Positions 50,956-59,971 of a stretch of 64,000 nucleotides of DNA are shown here, one piece after another (position 1 is the first letter of the stretch; each line of letters starts with the position of its first letter). A program made the position numbers and the translations under genes. The notes below the pieces were generated by a model. The model searched no databases. It had not been told where the DNA came from and saw nothing but the letters and a program-made list of their open reading frames with translations. Source of the DNA: JAJKIV01 sp036741775 (GTDB lineage: Bacteria > Gemmatimonadota > Gemmatimonadetes > Gemmatimonadales > Gemmatimonadaceae). Where the stretch lies: NCBI GenBank assembly GCA_036741775.1, contig DAINRQ010000020.1:1-64000 (forward strand), given 5' to 3'.

Positions 50956-52560
50956 ATGCCCGAGTACCTTGCCCCCGGCGTCTACATCCAGGAGGTCAAC
51001 ACGGGGACGCGCCCCATCGAGGGCGTGGGCACGGCGATGGCCGCGTTCATCGGCTTCGCGCCGGCGGGTCCGACGAACACGCCCGTTCTGGTCACTAACT
51101 GGTCTCAGTACGTCGATACGTTCGGCGCCGGCTCGAACGGTGGGCGTCGCAATCCGCACCTCGAGAAGTCGTACCTGTCACACGCCGTCTACGGCTACTT
51201 CAACAACGGCGGTGGACGCTGCTACGTCGTGCGCGTGGATGCGTCGTCGAACGGCAACGGAAAGCACACCGATGACGCGCGCCTGAAAACCGAGCCCGCG
51301 CGGCCCATCGCGCAGATCCCCGGACGCTCGGCCAAGGCGCTGCCATCGCTGTCCGCGACGCCGAAGGGAACACCCCCCGCGGACATTCAGATCGAAGTCG
51401 CGCCGCCGACGACCGAGGAGAGCGGCGATGGCACCTTCACCCTCAAGGTGAAGTCGGCCGACGTCGAGGAGACGTACGAGAACGTGACCCTCGGCCGCCG
51501 CGGCGGCAAATACGTCGTGGACACGGTGAATCAGGCGAGCAAGCTGCTCACGCTTACGGAGCTGCAGTCCGCGGGCTCGCTGCTGGACCGTACGCCGCAG
51601 CTCGGGACGTACACGCTCACGGTCAAGCAACAGACCGCTGTCGCGCCGACGCCGACCGCGGCCGTCGTCAAGTCAACGCACTTCATTGGCGACGTCGAGG
51701 AGCGCTCCGGCATCGAGGGACTGCAGATCGCCGACGACGCGACCATGGTGTGCTGCCCCGACCTCATGTCGGCGTACGAGCAGGGCATGATCGACATCGA
51801 CGGCGTGAAAGCCGTCCAGCAGGCGCTGCTCGATCACTGCTCGAACATGAAGGACCGGATGGCCATCCTCGATTCGCCGCCGGGACTCACGCCGCAGGAG
51901 ATCAAGCAATGGCGTGAGAGCGACACGAACTTCGACTCCGCGTTCGGCGCGATGTACTACCCGTGGATCAAGATCGCCGGGCCGGATGGTGCGCCGATCG
52001 AGGTCCCGCCGTGCGGACACATCGCGGGCGTGTGGGCACGAAACGACACCGAGCGCGGGGTCCACAAGGCGCCCGCCAACGAGATCGTGCGCGGCGCGCT
52101 CGAGCCGGCGAGTCAGGTCACGAAAGGCGAGCAGGAGCTGCTCAACCCCATGGGGGTGAACTGCATCCGCACGTTCACGGGGCGCGGCGTTCGCGTGTGG
52201 GGCGCCCGGACGCTCTCGAGTGACCCGGCCTGGAGATATGTCAACGTGCGGCGGCTCTTCAACTACGTCGAGGAGTCCATCGAGCGCGGCACGCAGTGGG
52301 TGGTGTTCGAGCCAAACGACGAGAACCTCTGGGCGCGCGTGCGGCGTGACGTCGGCGCGTTCCTCATGGGGGTGTGGCGCGAAGGGATGCTGTTCGGCGG
52401 CACGCCCAACGAGGCGTTCTTCGTGAAATGCGACGCCGAGCTCAACCCCCAGGACGTTCGCGATCGAGGACAGCTGTTCATTGACGTGGGGCTCGCCCCG
52501 GTGAAGCCCGCCGAGTTCGTCGTCTTCCGCTTCAGCCAGTATGCAGGTGGCGGCGCCTGA
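50956..52560 (+). CDS. eCIS contractile sheath protein (Pvc2-like)
   Basis: A 534-residue sheath. N-terminal signature MPEYLAPGVYIQEV...TRPIEGVGTAMAAFIGFAPAG. A variable insertion (about 105-235: LKTEPARP..IQIEVAPPTTEESGDGTFTLKVKSADVEE) will sit on the outside. The C-terminal core has ATMVCCPDLMSAYEQGMIDIDGVKAVQQALLDHC, GAMYYPWIKIAGPDG, NPMGVNCIRTFTGRGVRVWGARTLSSDPAWRYVNVRRLFNYVEESIE and the handshake strands at the end. It is the only sheath gene visible, where PVC-like loci carry several. Confidence 0.95.
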   Translation: MPEYLAPGVYIQEVNTGTRPIEGVGTAMAAFIGFAPAGPTNTPVLVTNWSQYVDTFGAGSNGGRRNPHLEKSYLSHAVYGYFNNGGGRCYVVRVDASSNGNGKHTDDARLKTEPARPIAQIPGRSAKALPSLSATPKGTPPADIQIEVAPPTTEESGDGTFTLKVKSADVEETYENVTLGRRGGKYVVDTVNQASKLLTLTELQSAGSLLDRTPQLGTYTLTVKQQTAVAPTPTAAVVKSTHFIGDVEERSGIEGLQIADDATMVCCPDLMSAYEQGMIDIDGVKAVQQALLDHCSNMKDRMAILDSPPGLTPQEIKQWRESDTNFDSAFGAMYYPWIKIAGPDGAPIEVPPCGHIAGVWARNDTERGVHKAPANEIVRGALEPASQVTKGEQELLNPMGVNCIRTFTGRGVRVWGARTLSSDPAWRYVNVRRLFNYVEESIERGTQWVVFEPNDENLWARVRRDVGAFLMGVWREGMLFGGTPNEAFFVKCDAELNPQDVRDRGQLFIDVGLAPVKPAEFVVFRFSQYAGGGA

Positions 52561-52645
52561 CGAGTGATGCACGCGGACAACCACTCCCCGATGATCCACA
52601 CCGCGCGTGCGCATCGTGCGCACGCGCTCACCCCTGGAGGTTCCA

Positions 52646-53092
52646 ATGGCTGCTGCTGAGAAAGACCCTCTTGTTTCCGCGTTCTTCACCATCGACTTCG
52701 GCGGAACGGTTGCCGGCGCCTTTCGTGAGTGCACGGGCCTCGGCAGCGAGAACGAGGTCGTGGAATACAAGGCGAGCGGCGACAAGGGCAAGTACGTGAT
52801 GAAGAAGATCCCGGGGCGGATGAAGTGGAACAACATCACGCTCAAGCGCGGGATCACCGCGAACATGGACATGTGGAAGTGGCGCGAGAAGGTGGAAAAG
52901 GGAAAGGTCACCGAGGCGCGCCTGAATGGCTCCGTGGTCATGCACGACCAGGACGGGTCGCCCATCGCGCGATGGAACTTCATCAACGCGTGGCCGAGCA
53001 AGTTGACCGGGCCCGCCGCGAACGCGACGAACAACGAGGTGGGCATCGAAGAACTGGAGATCACGCACGAGTCCTACGAGCGCGTACAGTAG
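52646..53092 (+). CDS. eCIS inner tube protein 1 (gp19/Pvc1-like)
   Basis: A 148-residue tube protein from ATG 52646 with TGGAGG upstream. DPLVSAFFTIDFGGTVAGAFRECTGLGSENEVVEYK, KIPGRMKWNNITLKRGITANMDMWKWREKV and WNFINAWPSKLTG are the classic T4 gp19 fold segments. It stacks hexamers inside the sheath. The second copy is at 53657. Confidence 0.94.
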   Translation: MAAAEKDPLVSAFFTIDFGGTVAGAFRECTGLGSENEVVEYKASGDKGKYVMKKIPGRMKWNNITLKRGITANMDMWKWREKVEKGKVTEARLNGSVVMHDQDGSPIARWNFINAWPSKLTGPAANATNNEVGIEELEITHESYERVQ

Positions 53093-53112
53093 CACCCTGA
53101 GACAGCGAGGCG

Positions 53113-53481
53113 ATGATGCTGCAGACCGAATACGAGTTCACCCTCCCGTTCGGGTTCGTGGACGATGACGGCACCCTCCATCGCGAGGGCGTAATGCGGC
53201 TATCGACCGCTCTCGATGAAGTCGAGGCGGCGCAGGATGCTCGGGGCCGAGCGAACGACACGTACCTGAGCATCCTGCTGCTCGCCCGCGTGATCACGCG
53301 GCTCGGCACCATCGCGCCGGTGGGCGTGGACGTGGTCGAGCGGCTGTTCTCCGCGGATTTCGTGTACCTCCAGGATCTGTTCGTACGACTGAACGATGTG
53401 ACCGAGGAGATCGTGGAGACGCAGTGCCCGTCGTGCGGGACGCGTTTCCCGATCGACCTCGCGCACGCCGCCACTGCCTAA
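53113..53481 (+). CDS. eCIS tail-assembly chaperone-like protein
   Basis: A 122-residue protein (MLQTEYEFTLPFGFVDDDGTLHREGVMRLSTALDEVEA, SILLLARVITRLG, ADFVYLQDLFVRLNDVTEEI) with a CPSCGTRFPID tail that may bind a metal. This type sits after the tube gene in eCIS loci and is often named tail assembly protein. The TAA stop at 53479-53481 is part of a GCCTAAC motif. Confidence 0.75.
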   Translation: MMLQTEYEFTLPFGFVDDDGTLHREGVMRLSTALDEVEAAQDARGRANDTYLSILLLARVITRLGTIAPVGVDVVERLFSADFVYLQDLFVRLNDVTEEIVETQCPSCGTRFPIDLAHAATA

Positions 53482-53492
53482 CGGTGTGACGC

Positions 53493-53660
53493 GTGCGCGA
53501 GGCAGCGGCGGAGGAGCGGTCACCTGACCGGGCCAAAGGGGGCACACCTCCGGTCGATGTGGAGCGCCTCGCCGACCGCGTGTATCGACTGATGCTTGCC
53601 GACGTACGACTCGAGCGCGCGCGCTCGGGCGGCGCCGACCAACTGCGGACAACCGAATGA
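53493..53660 (+). CDS. Small eCIS protein, 55 residues
   Basis: A GTG start at 53493 gives VREAAAEERSPDRAKGG...DVERLADRVYRLMLADVRLERAR...TTE. The stop at 53658-53660 overlaps the next start (ATGA, 53657), so it is translated in the operon. The amphipathic piece RLADRVYRLMLADVRLERAR resembles the C-terminus of the DUF4157 protein (VLARQVYAVLRRRLAAERRR), suggesting a shared docking helix. Similar short proteins precede the second tube gene in other eCIS loci as I recall. Confidence 0.7.
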   Translation: MREAAAEERSPDRAKGGTPPVDVERLADRVYRLMLADVRLERARSGGADQLRTTE

Positions 53661-54085
53661 CGACCCTGGCCGACCCCTACGTCAACTGCCGGTTCTACGT
53701 CCAGATCAGCGACGTCACCGAGGCGCTCTTCACCGAGGTGGCCGGGCTGCAGATCGAGACGAGTGTGACCGACTACGAAGAGGGCGGGCAGAACGGATTC
53801 GTCCACCGCGTGCCCGGTCGCACGAAGATGGGCAACGTGACGCTCAAGAGCGGGATGACCGGGTCGAACGCGTTCTTCAAGTGGTATCGCGAGATTCTGC
53901 GCGGACAGATCTCGCCGAAGCAGGTCGACATCGTGATCTACGACAACGACGGCAGTGAGATGAGCCGGTGGACGCTGCTCAACGCCTATCCCGTGAAATG
54001 GGTTGGCCCGCAGCTGTCCGCCGAGGGCAAAGTCGCGGCCATCGAATCGCTCGAGCTGGCGCACGAAGGCATCAGCCTCGGGTAG
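53657..54085 (+). CDS. eCIS inner tube protein 2 (gp19-like, baseplate-proximal Pvc5-type)
   Basis: A 142-residue tube paralogue: DPYVNCRFYVQISDVTEALFTEVAGLQIETSVTDYEEG, HRVPGRTKMGNVTLKSGMTGSNAFFKWYREIL, WTLLNAYPVKWVGPQLSAEG. The order tube, chaperone-like, small protein, tube 2 matches the PVC arrangement in which the second tube protein joins the tube to the spike. Confidence 0.92.
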   Translation: MTTLADPYVNCRFYVQISDVTEALFTEVAGLQIETSVTDYEEGGQNGFVHRVPGRTKMGNVTLKSGMTGSNAFFKWYREILRGQISPKQVDIVIYDNDGSEMSRWTLLNAYPVKWVGPQLSAEGKVAAIESLELAHEGISLG

Positions 54086-54097
54086 GCGGCCCTCATC

Positions 54098-57016
54098 ATG
54101 CGCCGACGCGGACTCAGGGCTCGCATTCGCCAGCAGCGGCGCCTCGCCAAGCGCATGGCGACGCGGCACTCCATGGCGCGGCGGCACCAGGCCGGCGTGC
54201 GCATGCTCGAGATGCTCGGCGCCTGGGACGATGAGCTCTCCTCGACGCCTCGGCAGTTCGTTCCGCCGGCTGCTCCGCTCGCGGTCACCGCCGCAGCCGC
54301 CGTAGCGACCAGCGACGAGCCACCCGCGCCGGTCGATGCCGACGACGATGACGTCGAGGCCATCGCACCCGCAGCGGATCGCGCCGGCCCGGCTCGGTCG
54401 GTTCCGGCTCACGGAGGCACACGCGCAGCCCCCGTCGCGGACGCACCAACGCGTGCCTCGCCTAACGTTTCGCCCGGTGCGCCCGCACGTCACGCGCAGC
54501 CCGACGCCCAGGGTACCTCGCGTACCTCGCGCCGAGCCAGTGACAGTGACCATCCCGAGACTCACCCGCGTCGAGTAGCCCGCCCCACGGTGCCCTCAGT
54601 GACACCGCAACCGGGGCCTCAGCCCGTCAGCCGTGTGCTGGCGAGCGGGAAACCAGCGGCACATGCGGAACGACAGTCGCCGGGCGTACGAGAGAGCGCT
54701 CAGACACGTGACCGCGTTGCGCTGCCAGGGCAAGAACATCCAGCTCCCACTGTCGAACCCGCATCGGGCGACTCCCGCTCTCCGGCGCGCGGTGTGGACC
54801 AGGCCGCGACACCCGACACGCCGGTAGACGGCGACATCCGCGTCGCGGACGCGGTTGCCGAGATCGCATCCTCCACACCGGCGTCCAGCCGGCCGACATC
54901 CGGGGAGCCGGCATCGGACGATGCGTCCCCAGCCCGGACGTCAACGCAGTACGATGTCGTCAGCCGCGCACTGGCGGCACTGCGCGCGTCCGGTGAGCTC
55001 CCGAACGTCCCGCGTCCTGCGCCGCCCCGAGCCGGTTCAGCACCGGAACAGCCACCCGTACCGGGAGTGGCTGAACCGCCGCCCGGTGACCTCGCCCGGA
55101 CTCCACCTAACGCCGACGCCGGACAGCCCCCGGCGCTCGCGGCGCACACACGCGGGGCCGACGCGAGTGCGCACAGCACCGCTGCACCACCGGCGCCAGA
55201 ACAGCAGACCTCTCCGAGCGTGCCGAGCGAACCGGCGAACGAGCCCGTCCCCTCGGTGTCTGCCCCGCGCATCGACGAACGGCGACAGGCGCGAAGGCCT
55301 CCCGGGCATGCCGTAGGTCATCGACCAGAACTCGCCCCCGCCGAACCGCCTGCCGCATCGTCACACAGGGCAGCCGGTCCCGTGCCTGAGCGATCGGAGC
55401 GTCCCGCGGGCGAAACCGGTTCGACGCAATTCCAGTTCACGAACATCGGCCGCACACCGCAGGAATGGCGGCAGCTGTTGATCGAGGCGACCACGCCGCA
55501 GCCGCCAACGTCCCGCGCGCGGCCGTCGCGGCCAGTCGCGACGCCCTCGCAAACTCGGCCGGCCGACGCCCCGCGCATAACGCGGCCCGGACTGCCGAGT
55601 CGTACAGCGCCTGCCCTGTCGTCGCCGCCCAGCGCGATCGTCGACGCGAGCCCTGCCCCACACTCCGCGCCTCCCGCGCGCGAAGCTCACCGACGGGCGG
55701 GCGATCCTCCCACCCCGCCCCCGCCTGCGTCGCGCGAGCGCTCGTCGAGTGCGGTGCACCCGGAATCCGACGCAAGGGCGGGGATGCCGCATAGTGTCGC
55801 ACCGCTCGTATCGGCGCCCACCCCGCGGAGCATCAGCGATACCGAATTCGCCGATGCGCCACGTGATCGCGAGCGTATCGACCCGAGCTCAGGGGACGGG
55901 CCGTCAGCAGCAAGCCCGGAAAGCGCGGCGCCAGCGGCTGACGTGAGGCTCGAGGCAACACTCGCGGCCGACGCGACGGAACCAGCAAGCATCGAACCCG
56001 CCACGACGGCGCGGGGCGTCACCGCGCCATCCGAGATCGGCGGGGCGCCTAACGTCGTAGGCGAGGAGTCGCCTCCCGCCGCTGCGCAGCGCGCCGCGAC
56101 CGCGATTCCCGAACGGACCGCATCCGCGATCCCTCGCTCGGCGCCGGCAACGACACCGCCGACGCCGCTCGCGCCTTCGACGCGCCGCTTCCTCCGGCCG
56201 CTCGTAGGCATCGACCCGGACACGGTACACGTCCGGCGCGATGACGACGCGGCACGGCTCGCGGCCGCGCACGGGGCCGATGCGGCCACCGTTGGAGACG
56301 ACGTCGTGCTGCCGGCGGACCGGGATGAGCGCGATCCGGCGACGCTCGCGCTCATTGCACACGAGCTCACACACGTCGCTCGCGCGCGCAGTCGTCGGTT
56401 CGTTCCGCCCGTCGCGCGCGGGGAGTGGACGGCGTCCGCCGCCGGAATGCCGCGTGCATCGTCCGTACGCGGCGTCGATGCCGAACGCGCACGTGCGGCG
56501 CCGGCGCCCGATGACGAGGAGCTCATGGCGCGGGTCGTCGAAGCTCGCGTGCGAGAAGCGGCGACGCGTGAACGCGCGGTTGCCGTTACCACATTCGTGG
56601 AGGCCGACCACAGTCCATCCGCGGATGACGACATCGGCGGCAACGCGCACGTGGACGACGCGGCCAACGGCGCATCTGCGACCGCGACACCGGCCCCCGT
56701 GAGGCCAGCGCGCTGGGGCGGACTCCCGGCGCCGTGGGAGCCGCTCCCGGATTTCATGACCCGCGCGCGGACTTCGACCACGCCGTCGCCAGCTGTGTCG
56801 GCCTCACCGAGCCCGAACGACGTCGCCGGCGCGGGCGCATCCACCGCAAGCGTTCGTCTCGCGGAACGCGGGCTCGGCAGCGCGGGTGAGGAGCCTGCGC
56901 ACGCCGAGCCGCCGGCCCCGGATGGCGACGGCGCTCCCGACATCGACGTGCTCGCTCGGCAGGTCTACGCCGTCCTGCGGCGCAGGCTGGCGGCCGAGCG
57001 TCGGCGCGGTGCCTAA
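54098..57016 (+). CDS. DUF4157 (eCIS core domain) protein with 650-residue disordered region
   Basis: A 972-residue protein. A basic start (RRRGLRARIRQQRRLAKRMATRHSMARRHQAG) is followed by about 650 residues of Pro/Ala/Ser-rich disordered sequence. The DUF4157 domain (about 700-800) has DPDTVHVRRDDDAARLAAAHGADAATVGDDVVLP and the zinc-protease-like H-E-L-T-H (about 755-759), followed by a helical region. The last residues (DIDVLARQVYAVLRRRLAAERRRGA) match the small protein at 53493. DUF4157 marks eCIS effectors and loading factors. TAA at 57014-57016 lies inside a GCCTAAC motif. Confidence 0.88.
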   Translation: MRRRGLRARIRQQRRLAKRMATRHSMARRHQAGVRMLEMLGAWDDELSSTPRQFVPPAAPLAVTAAAAVATSDEPPAPVDADDDDVEAIAPAADRAGPARSVPAHGGTRAAPVADAPTRASPNVSPGAPARHAQPDAQGTSRTSRRASDSDHPETHPRRVARPTVPSVTPQPGPQPVSRVLASGKPAAHAERQSPGVRESAQTRDRVALPGQEHPAPTVEPASGDSRSPARGVDQAATPDTPVDGDIRVADAVAEIASSTPASSRPTSGEPASDDASPARTSTQYDVVSRALAALRASGELPNVPRPAPPRAGSAPEQPPVPGVAEPPPGDLARTPPNADAGQPPALAAHTRGADASAHSTAAPPAPEQQTSPSVPSEPANEPVPSVSAPRIDERRQARRPPGHAVGHRPELAPAEPPAASSHRAAGPVPERSERPAGETGSTQFQFTNIGRTPQEWRQLLIEATTPQPPTSRARPSRPVATPSQTRPADAPRITRPGLPSRTAPALSSPPSAIVDASPAPHSAPPAREAHRRAGDPPTPPPPASRERSSSAVHPESDARAGMPHSVAPLVSAPTPRSISDTEFADAPRDRERIDPSSGDGPSAASPESAAPAADVRLEATLAADATEPASIEPATTARGVTAPSEIGGAPNVVGEESPPAAAQRAATAIPERTASAIPRSAPATTPPTPLAPSTRRFLRPLVGIDPDTVHVRRDDDAARLAAAHGADAATVGDDVVLPADRDERDPATLALIAHELTHVARARSRRFVPPVARGEWTASAAGMPRASSVRGVDAERARAAPAPDDEELMARVVEARVREAATRERAVAVTTFVEADHSPSADDDIGGNAHVDDAANGASATATPAPVRPARWGGLPAPWEPLPDFMTRARTSTTPSPAVSASPSPNDVAGAGASTASVRLAERGLGSAGEEPAHAEPPAPDGDGAPDIDVLARQVYAVLRRRLAAERRRGA

Positions 57017-57035
57017 CGACCAAGGAGCAGCGACC

Positions 57036-57707
57036 ATGGCGCAGTCCGGACTCGTGAAAGCCGAAATCGTGAGCGTGGAGAGCGGAGATCGGGTGAAATG
57101 CCTGTTCAACCCGAAGGAGTACACGTTCTCGAAGCAGAACAACTGGAAGGACCAGCAGACGGGAAACAACGTCCCGCAGATCGAGTTCGGCGGCGGTCAG
57201 CCGGCGTCGCTCCAGATGGAGCTGTTCTTCGATACCTACGCCCAGACCAAGGCGGGCGGGACGCCGAAGGACGTGCGCAAGGAGTACACGGACAAGATCT
57301 GGAAGCTCATGATCGTGGACCCGAAGCTCGTGGACGCGAAGAACAAGAAGGGGCGGCCACCCAAGGTGATCTTCCAGTGGGGGCAGACGTGGTTGTTCAA
57401 GGCCGTCATCGCGAGCATCACGCAGAAGTTCACGATGTTCATCCACGACGGCACGCCGGTGCGCGCCACGCTGAACGTGACGTTCCGCCAGGTCGAGGAC
57501 GAAGGCGCGCTGGCCAAGCAGAACCCGACCTCCGGCGGCACCGGTGGCGAGCGCCTCTGGACCGTGAGCGAGGGGGACACGCTCGGATGGATCGCCCACA
57601 AGGAGTATGGCGATACGAGCAAGTGGCGGCAGATCGCCGAGGCGAACCGGCTGGCGCGCGTCCGGCGACTTCCCGCCGGTCTGGTCCTGGTGATCCCTGA
57701 TGCCTGA
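57036..57707 (+). CDS. LysM-domain baseplate hub protein (Pvc7-like)
   Basis: A 223-residue protein from ATG 57036 with AAGGAG upstream. The N-terminal part (KAEIVSVESGDRVKCLFNPKEYTFSKQNNWKDQQ) is the T4 gp53/hub-type fold found in this family; the C-terminal LysM (about 172-223: LWTVSEGDTLGWIAHKEYGDTSKWRQIAEANRL) binds glycan in other proteins and here helps anchor the spike hub. It overlaps the spike gene by eight bases. Confidence 0.92.
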   Translation: MAQSGLVKAEIVSVESGDRVKCLFNPKEYTFSKQNNWKDQQTGNNVPQIEFGGGQPASLQMELFFDTYAQTKAGGTPKDVRKEYTDKIWKLMIVDPKLVDAKNKKGRPPKVIFQWGQTWLFKAVIASITQKFTMFIHDGTPVRATLNVTFRQVEDEGALAKQNPTSGGTGGERLWTVSEGDTLGWIAHKEYGDTSKWRQIAEANRLARVRRLPAGLVLVIPDA

Positions 57708-59391
57708 AGCCAACGCGCTGGTCAGTCACTTCTACCTCGAGATCGAGGGGGCGGGGGACGCAGTCACCCAGGAGATCTCGAACGACCTCGTGTCCATCAG
57801 CGTCGAGAGCAGCCTCCATCTGCCTGACGTCGCGACGATCGTCCTGCACGATACGCGGCTCAAGTGGATCGACGCGTCCGCCCTCGAGCCCGGCAAGTCC
57901 CTGAAGGTCTCGGCGAAAGCATCGAGCGCGGAGGGCGCGCTGTTCGACGGCGAGATCATCGAGCTCGAGCCCGATTTCGGGGAGCAGACGCATCGCCTGA
58001 TCATCCGTGCCTTCGACCGGCTGCATCGCCTCGCGCGCGGACGCTACGTCCGGTCGTTCCTGAACGTCAGCGACGGCGATCTCGTGCAGAAGATCGCGCG
58101 CGAGGTCGGGCTCCAGGCGCAGACGGGCCCGACGAGCCAGGTCCACCCGTACGTGTTCCAGAACAACGAGTCCAACCTCGCCTTCCTGCGCGGGCGTGCC
58201 GCCGCGTTAGGCTTCGTCCTCTACGCCGACGGAAAGACGCTGCACTTCACCGAGCCGAAGGGCGACGACACACCCGTCGAGCTGCAGTGGGCGAGCACGC
58301 TCATGGAGTTCCGCCCGCGTATGACGACGGTGGCACAGGTCACCGACTCCACCGTGCGCGGGTGGGACCCGGCGGCCAAGCAGGCGATCACCGGCCGGGT
58401 GCAGAACGGCAACGGCGCGCCCGCCGTGGGCGAGAGCCGCAAGGGCGGCCAGCTCGCGAAGGCCGCGTTCAACCTCGACGCACCGCAGCTCACCGCCGAT
58501 CGGCCCATCCGCGCGCAGGCCGCGGCCGACCGGCTCGCCCAGACGGTCGCCAACCGGCATACGAGTCGGTTCATGGAAGCCGAAGGCGTGTGTGCCGGCA
58601 ACACCAAGATCGTGGCCGGCGTGCCCGTGAAGGTCTCCGCGGTTGGTGACCGGTTCAGCGGCACGTACTACGTCACGAGCGCCACGCACGAGTACAGCCC
58701 CGAGCACGGGTACACGACGCGCTTCAGCGTATCGGGAGAGCACCCGATGACGCTCCTGAGTGTCATCGCGCCGGAGCCCGAGCGCCATCCGATGTCCGGG
58801 CTGGTCATCGGCATCGTCACCGACAACAACGATCCCGAGAAGCAGGGGCGTGTGAAGGTGCAGTACCCGTGGCTCTCGGCCGATCACGCGAGTGATTGGG
58901 CGCGCGTGGTGGTGCCCGGCGGTGGGCCCGAGCGGGGGATGGCGTTCCTTCCCGAGATCAACGACGAGGTGCTCGTCGGCTTCGAGCTCGGTGACATCCA
59001 CTACCCCTACGTGCTCGGCGGGTTGTGGAACGGGAAGGACGTGCCGCCCGGCGACATGGGCAAAATGATCGCCGGCAGCAACGTCGAGCAGCGTGTGATC
59101 CGATCGCGCACCGGTCACATGATCACGCTCGACGACTCGAACGGCGACGGCGGCGTGAAGGTCGAGGACAGGAACGGCAACACCGTGCACATCAAGACGA
59201 ACGGCGACGAGCTCGTGGTCACGATGAAAGGCAACGTGTCGATCGACTCGAAGCAGAACATGTCGGTGAAGACGCAAGGCGGCGTCACGATCGAGGCGAC
59301 CGGGCCGGTGGAGATCAAGGGCATGGGCGTGACGATCGACGGCGGCGGAGGGACGGTGGATGTGAAAGGCTCGGTCATCAACCTGAATTGA
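57700..59391 (+). CDS. VgrG-like spike protein (Pvc8-like)
   Basis: A 563-residue protein of the gp27/gp5 (VgrG) type. N-terminal gp27-like part, then the OB-fold (about 366-450: GLVIGIVTDNNDPEKQGRVKVQYPWLSADHASDWARVV), and a C-terminal beta-helix needle with repeated strand turns (GVKVEDRNGNTVHIKTNGD, GNVSIDSKQNMSVKTQGGVTIEATGPVEIKGMG). No extra toxin domain follows. The PAAR tip is the next gene beyond the assembly gap. Confidence 0.95.
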   Translation: MPEANALVSHFYLEIEGAGDAVTQEISNDLVSISVESSLHLPDVATIVLHDTRLKWIDASALEPGKSLKVSAKASSAEGALFDGEIIELEPDFGEQTHRLIIRAFDRLHRLARGRYVRSFLNVSDGDLVQKIAREVGLQAQTGPTSQVHPYVFQNNESNLAFLRGRAAALGFVLYADGKTLHFTEPKGDDTPVELQWASTLMEFRPRMTTVAQVTDSTVRGWDPAAKQAITGRVQNGNGAPAVGESRKGGQLAKAAFNLDAPQLTADRPIRAQAAADRLAQTVANRHTSRFMEAEGVCAGNTKIVAGVPVKVSAVGDRFSGTYYVTSATHEYSPEHGYTTRFSVSGEHPMTLLSVIAPEPERHPMSGLVIGIVTDNNDPEKQGRVKVQYPWLSADHASDWARVVVPGGGPERGMAFLPEINDEVLVGFELGDIHYPYVLGGLWNGKDVPPGDMGKMIAGSNVEQRVIRSRTGHMITLDDSNGDGGVKVEDRNGNTVHIKTNGDELVVTMKGNVSIDSKQNMSVKTQGGVTIEATGPVEIKGMGVTIDGGGGTVDVKGSVINLN

Positions 59392-59397
59392 AGAAGC

Positions 59398-59497
59398 NNN
59401 NNNNNNNNNNNNNNNNNNNNNNNNNNNNNNNNNNNNNNNNNNNNNNNNNNNNNNNNNNNNNNNNNNNNNNNNNNNNNNNNNNNNNNNNNNNNNNNNN
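59398..59497. other. Assembly gap (100 N)
   Basis: A run of exactly 100 N marks a scaffold join between the spike and PAAR genes. The right flank (59498-59570) is repeat-rich, with CAGCTATCAGCTCC and CAGCGGCCAGCTCCCAGC units, so the break most likely fell in an intergenic repeat. The true length is unknown. Confidence 0.95.
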
Positions 59498-59575
59498 AGC
59501 CATCAGCTATCAGCTCCTGCCACAAGCTCCCAGCGGCCAGCTCCCAGCCCCAATCACCGATTCCGGATTCCCGAC

Positions 59576-59971
59576 ATGGGTCAGCCAGCAGCCAAACAGG
59601 GCGATACCATCACTGCCCTCGACATCCACATCATCATGATCCCGGCAGCCGCCGGGGCACCCGTGCCGACGCCCATCCCGCACCCGTTCAACGGCATCAT
59701 CAACGGGAGCCTCAGCCCTAACGTGAACGTCATGGGCATGCCGGCCGCCACGCAGGGCAGCACGGCCACGAACACGCCGCCGCACATCCCGCAGGGCGGG
59801 CCATTCCAGAAGCCCCCATCGAATCGGGCGACGATCATGATGGGAAGCGCCCGCGTGCTCATCAACGGCAAGCCCGCCGCGCGCGCGGGCGATACGGCGC
59901 TCACGTGCAACGATCCTGCCGACCTACCGGCCGGCACCGTCGTCGCCACCAGCACGGTATTCATGGGATGA
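59576..59971 (+). CDS. PAAR-repeat spike tip protein (Pvc10-like)
   Basis: A 131-residue PAAR protein: GQPAAKQGDTITALDIHI, VMGMPAATQGSTATNTPPHI, RVLINGKPAARAGDTALTCNDP. PAAR repeats form a sharp cone on the spike tip with a bound metal ion. The stop overlaps the next start (ATGA). Confidence 0.95.
   Translation: MGQPAAKQGDTITALDIHIIMIPAAAGAPVPTPIPHPFNGIINGSLSPNVNVMGMPAATQGSTATNTPPHIPQGGPFQKPPSNRATIMMGSARVLINGKPAARAGDTALTCNDPADLPAGTVVATSTVFMG

Noticed and set aside
48946..51159. Minus-strand open frame of 737 codons across the eCIS
   Set aside because: Antisense to two DUF4255 genes and the sheath gene start; no recognisable fold and strong Arg bias.
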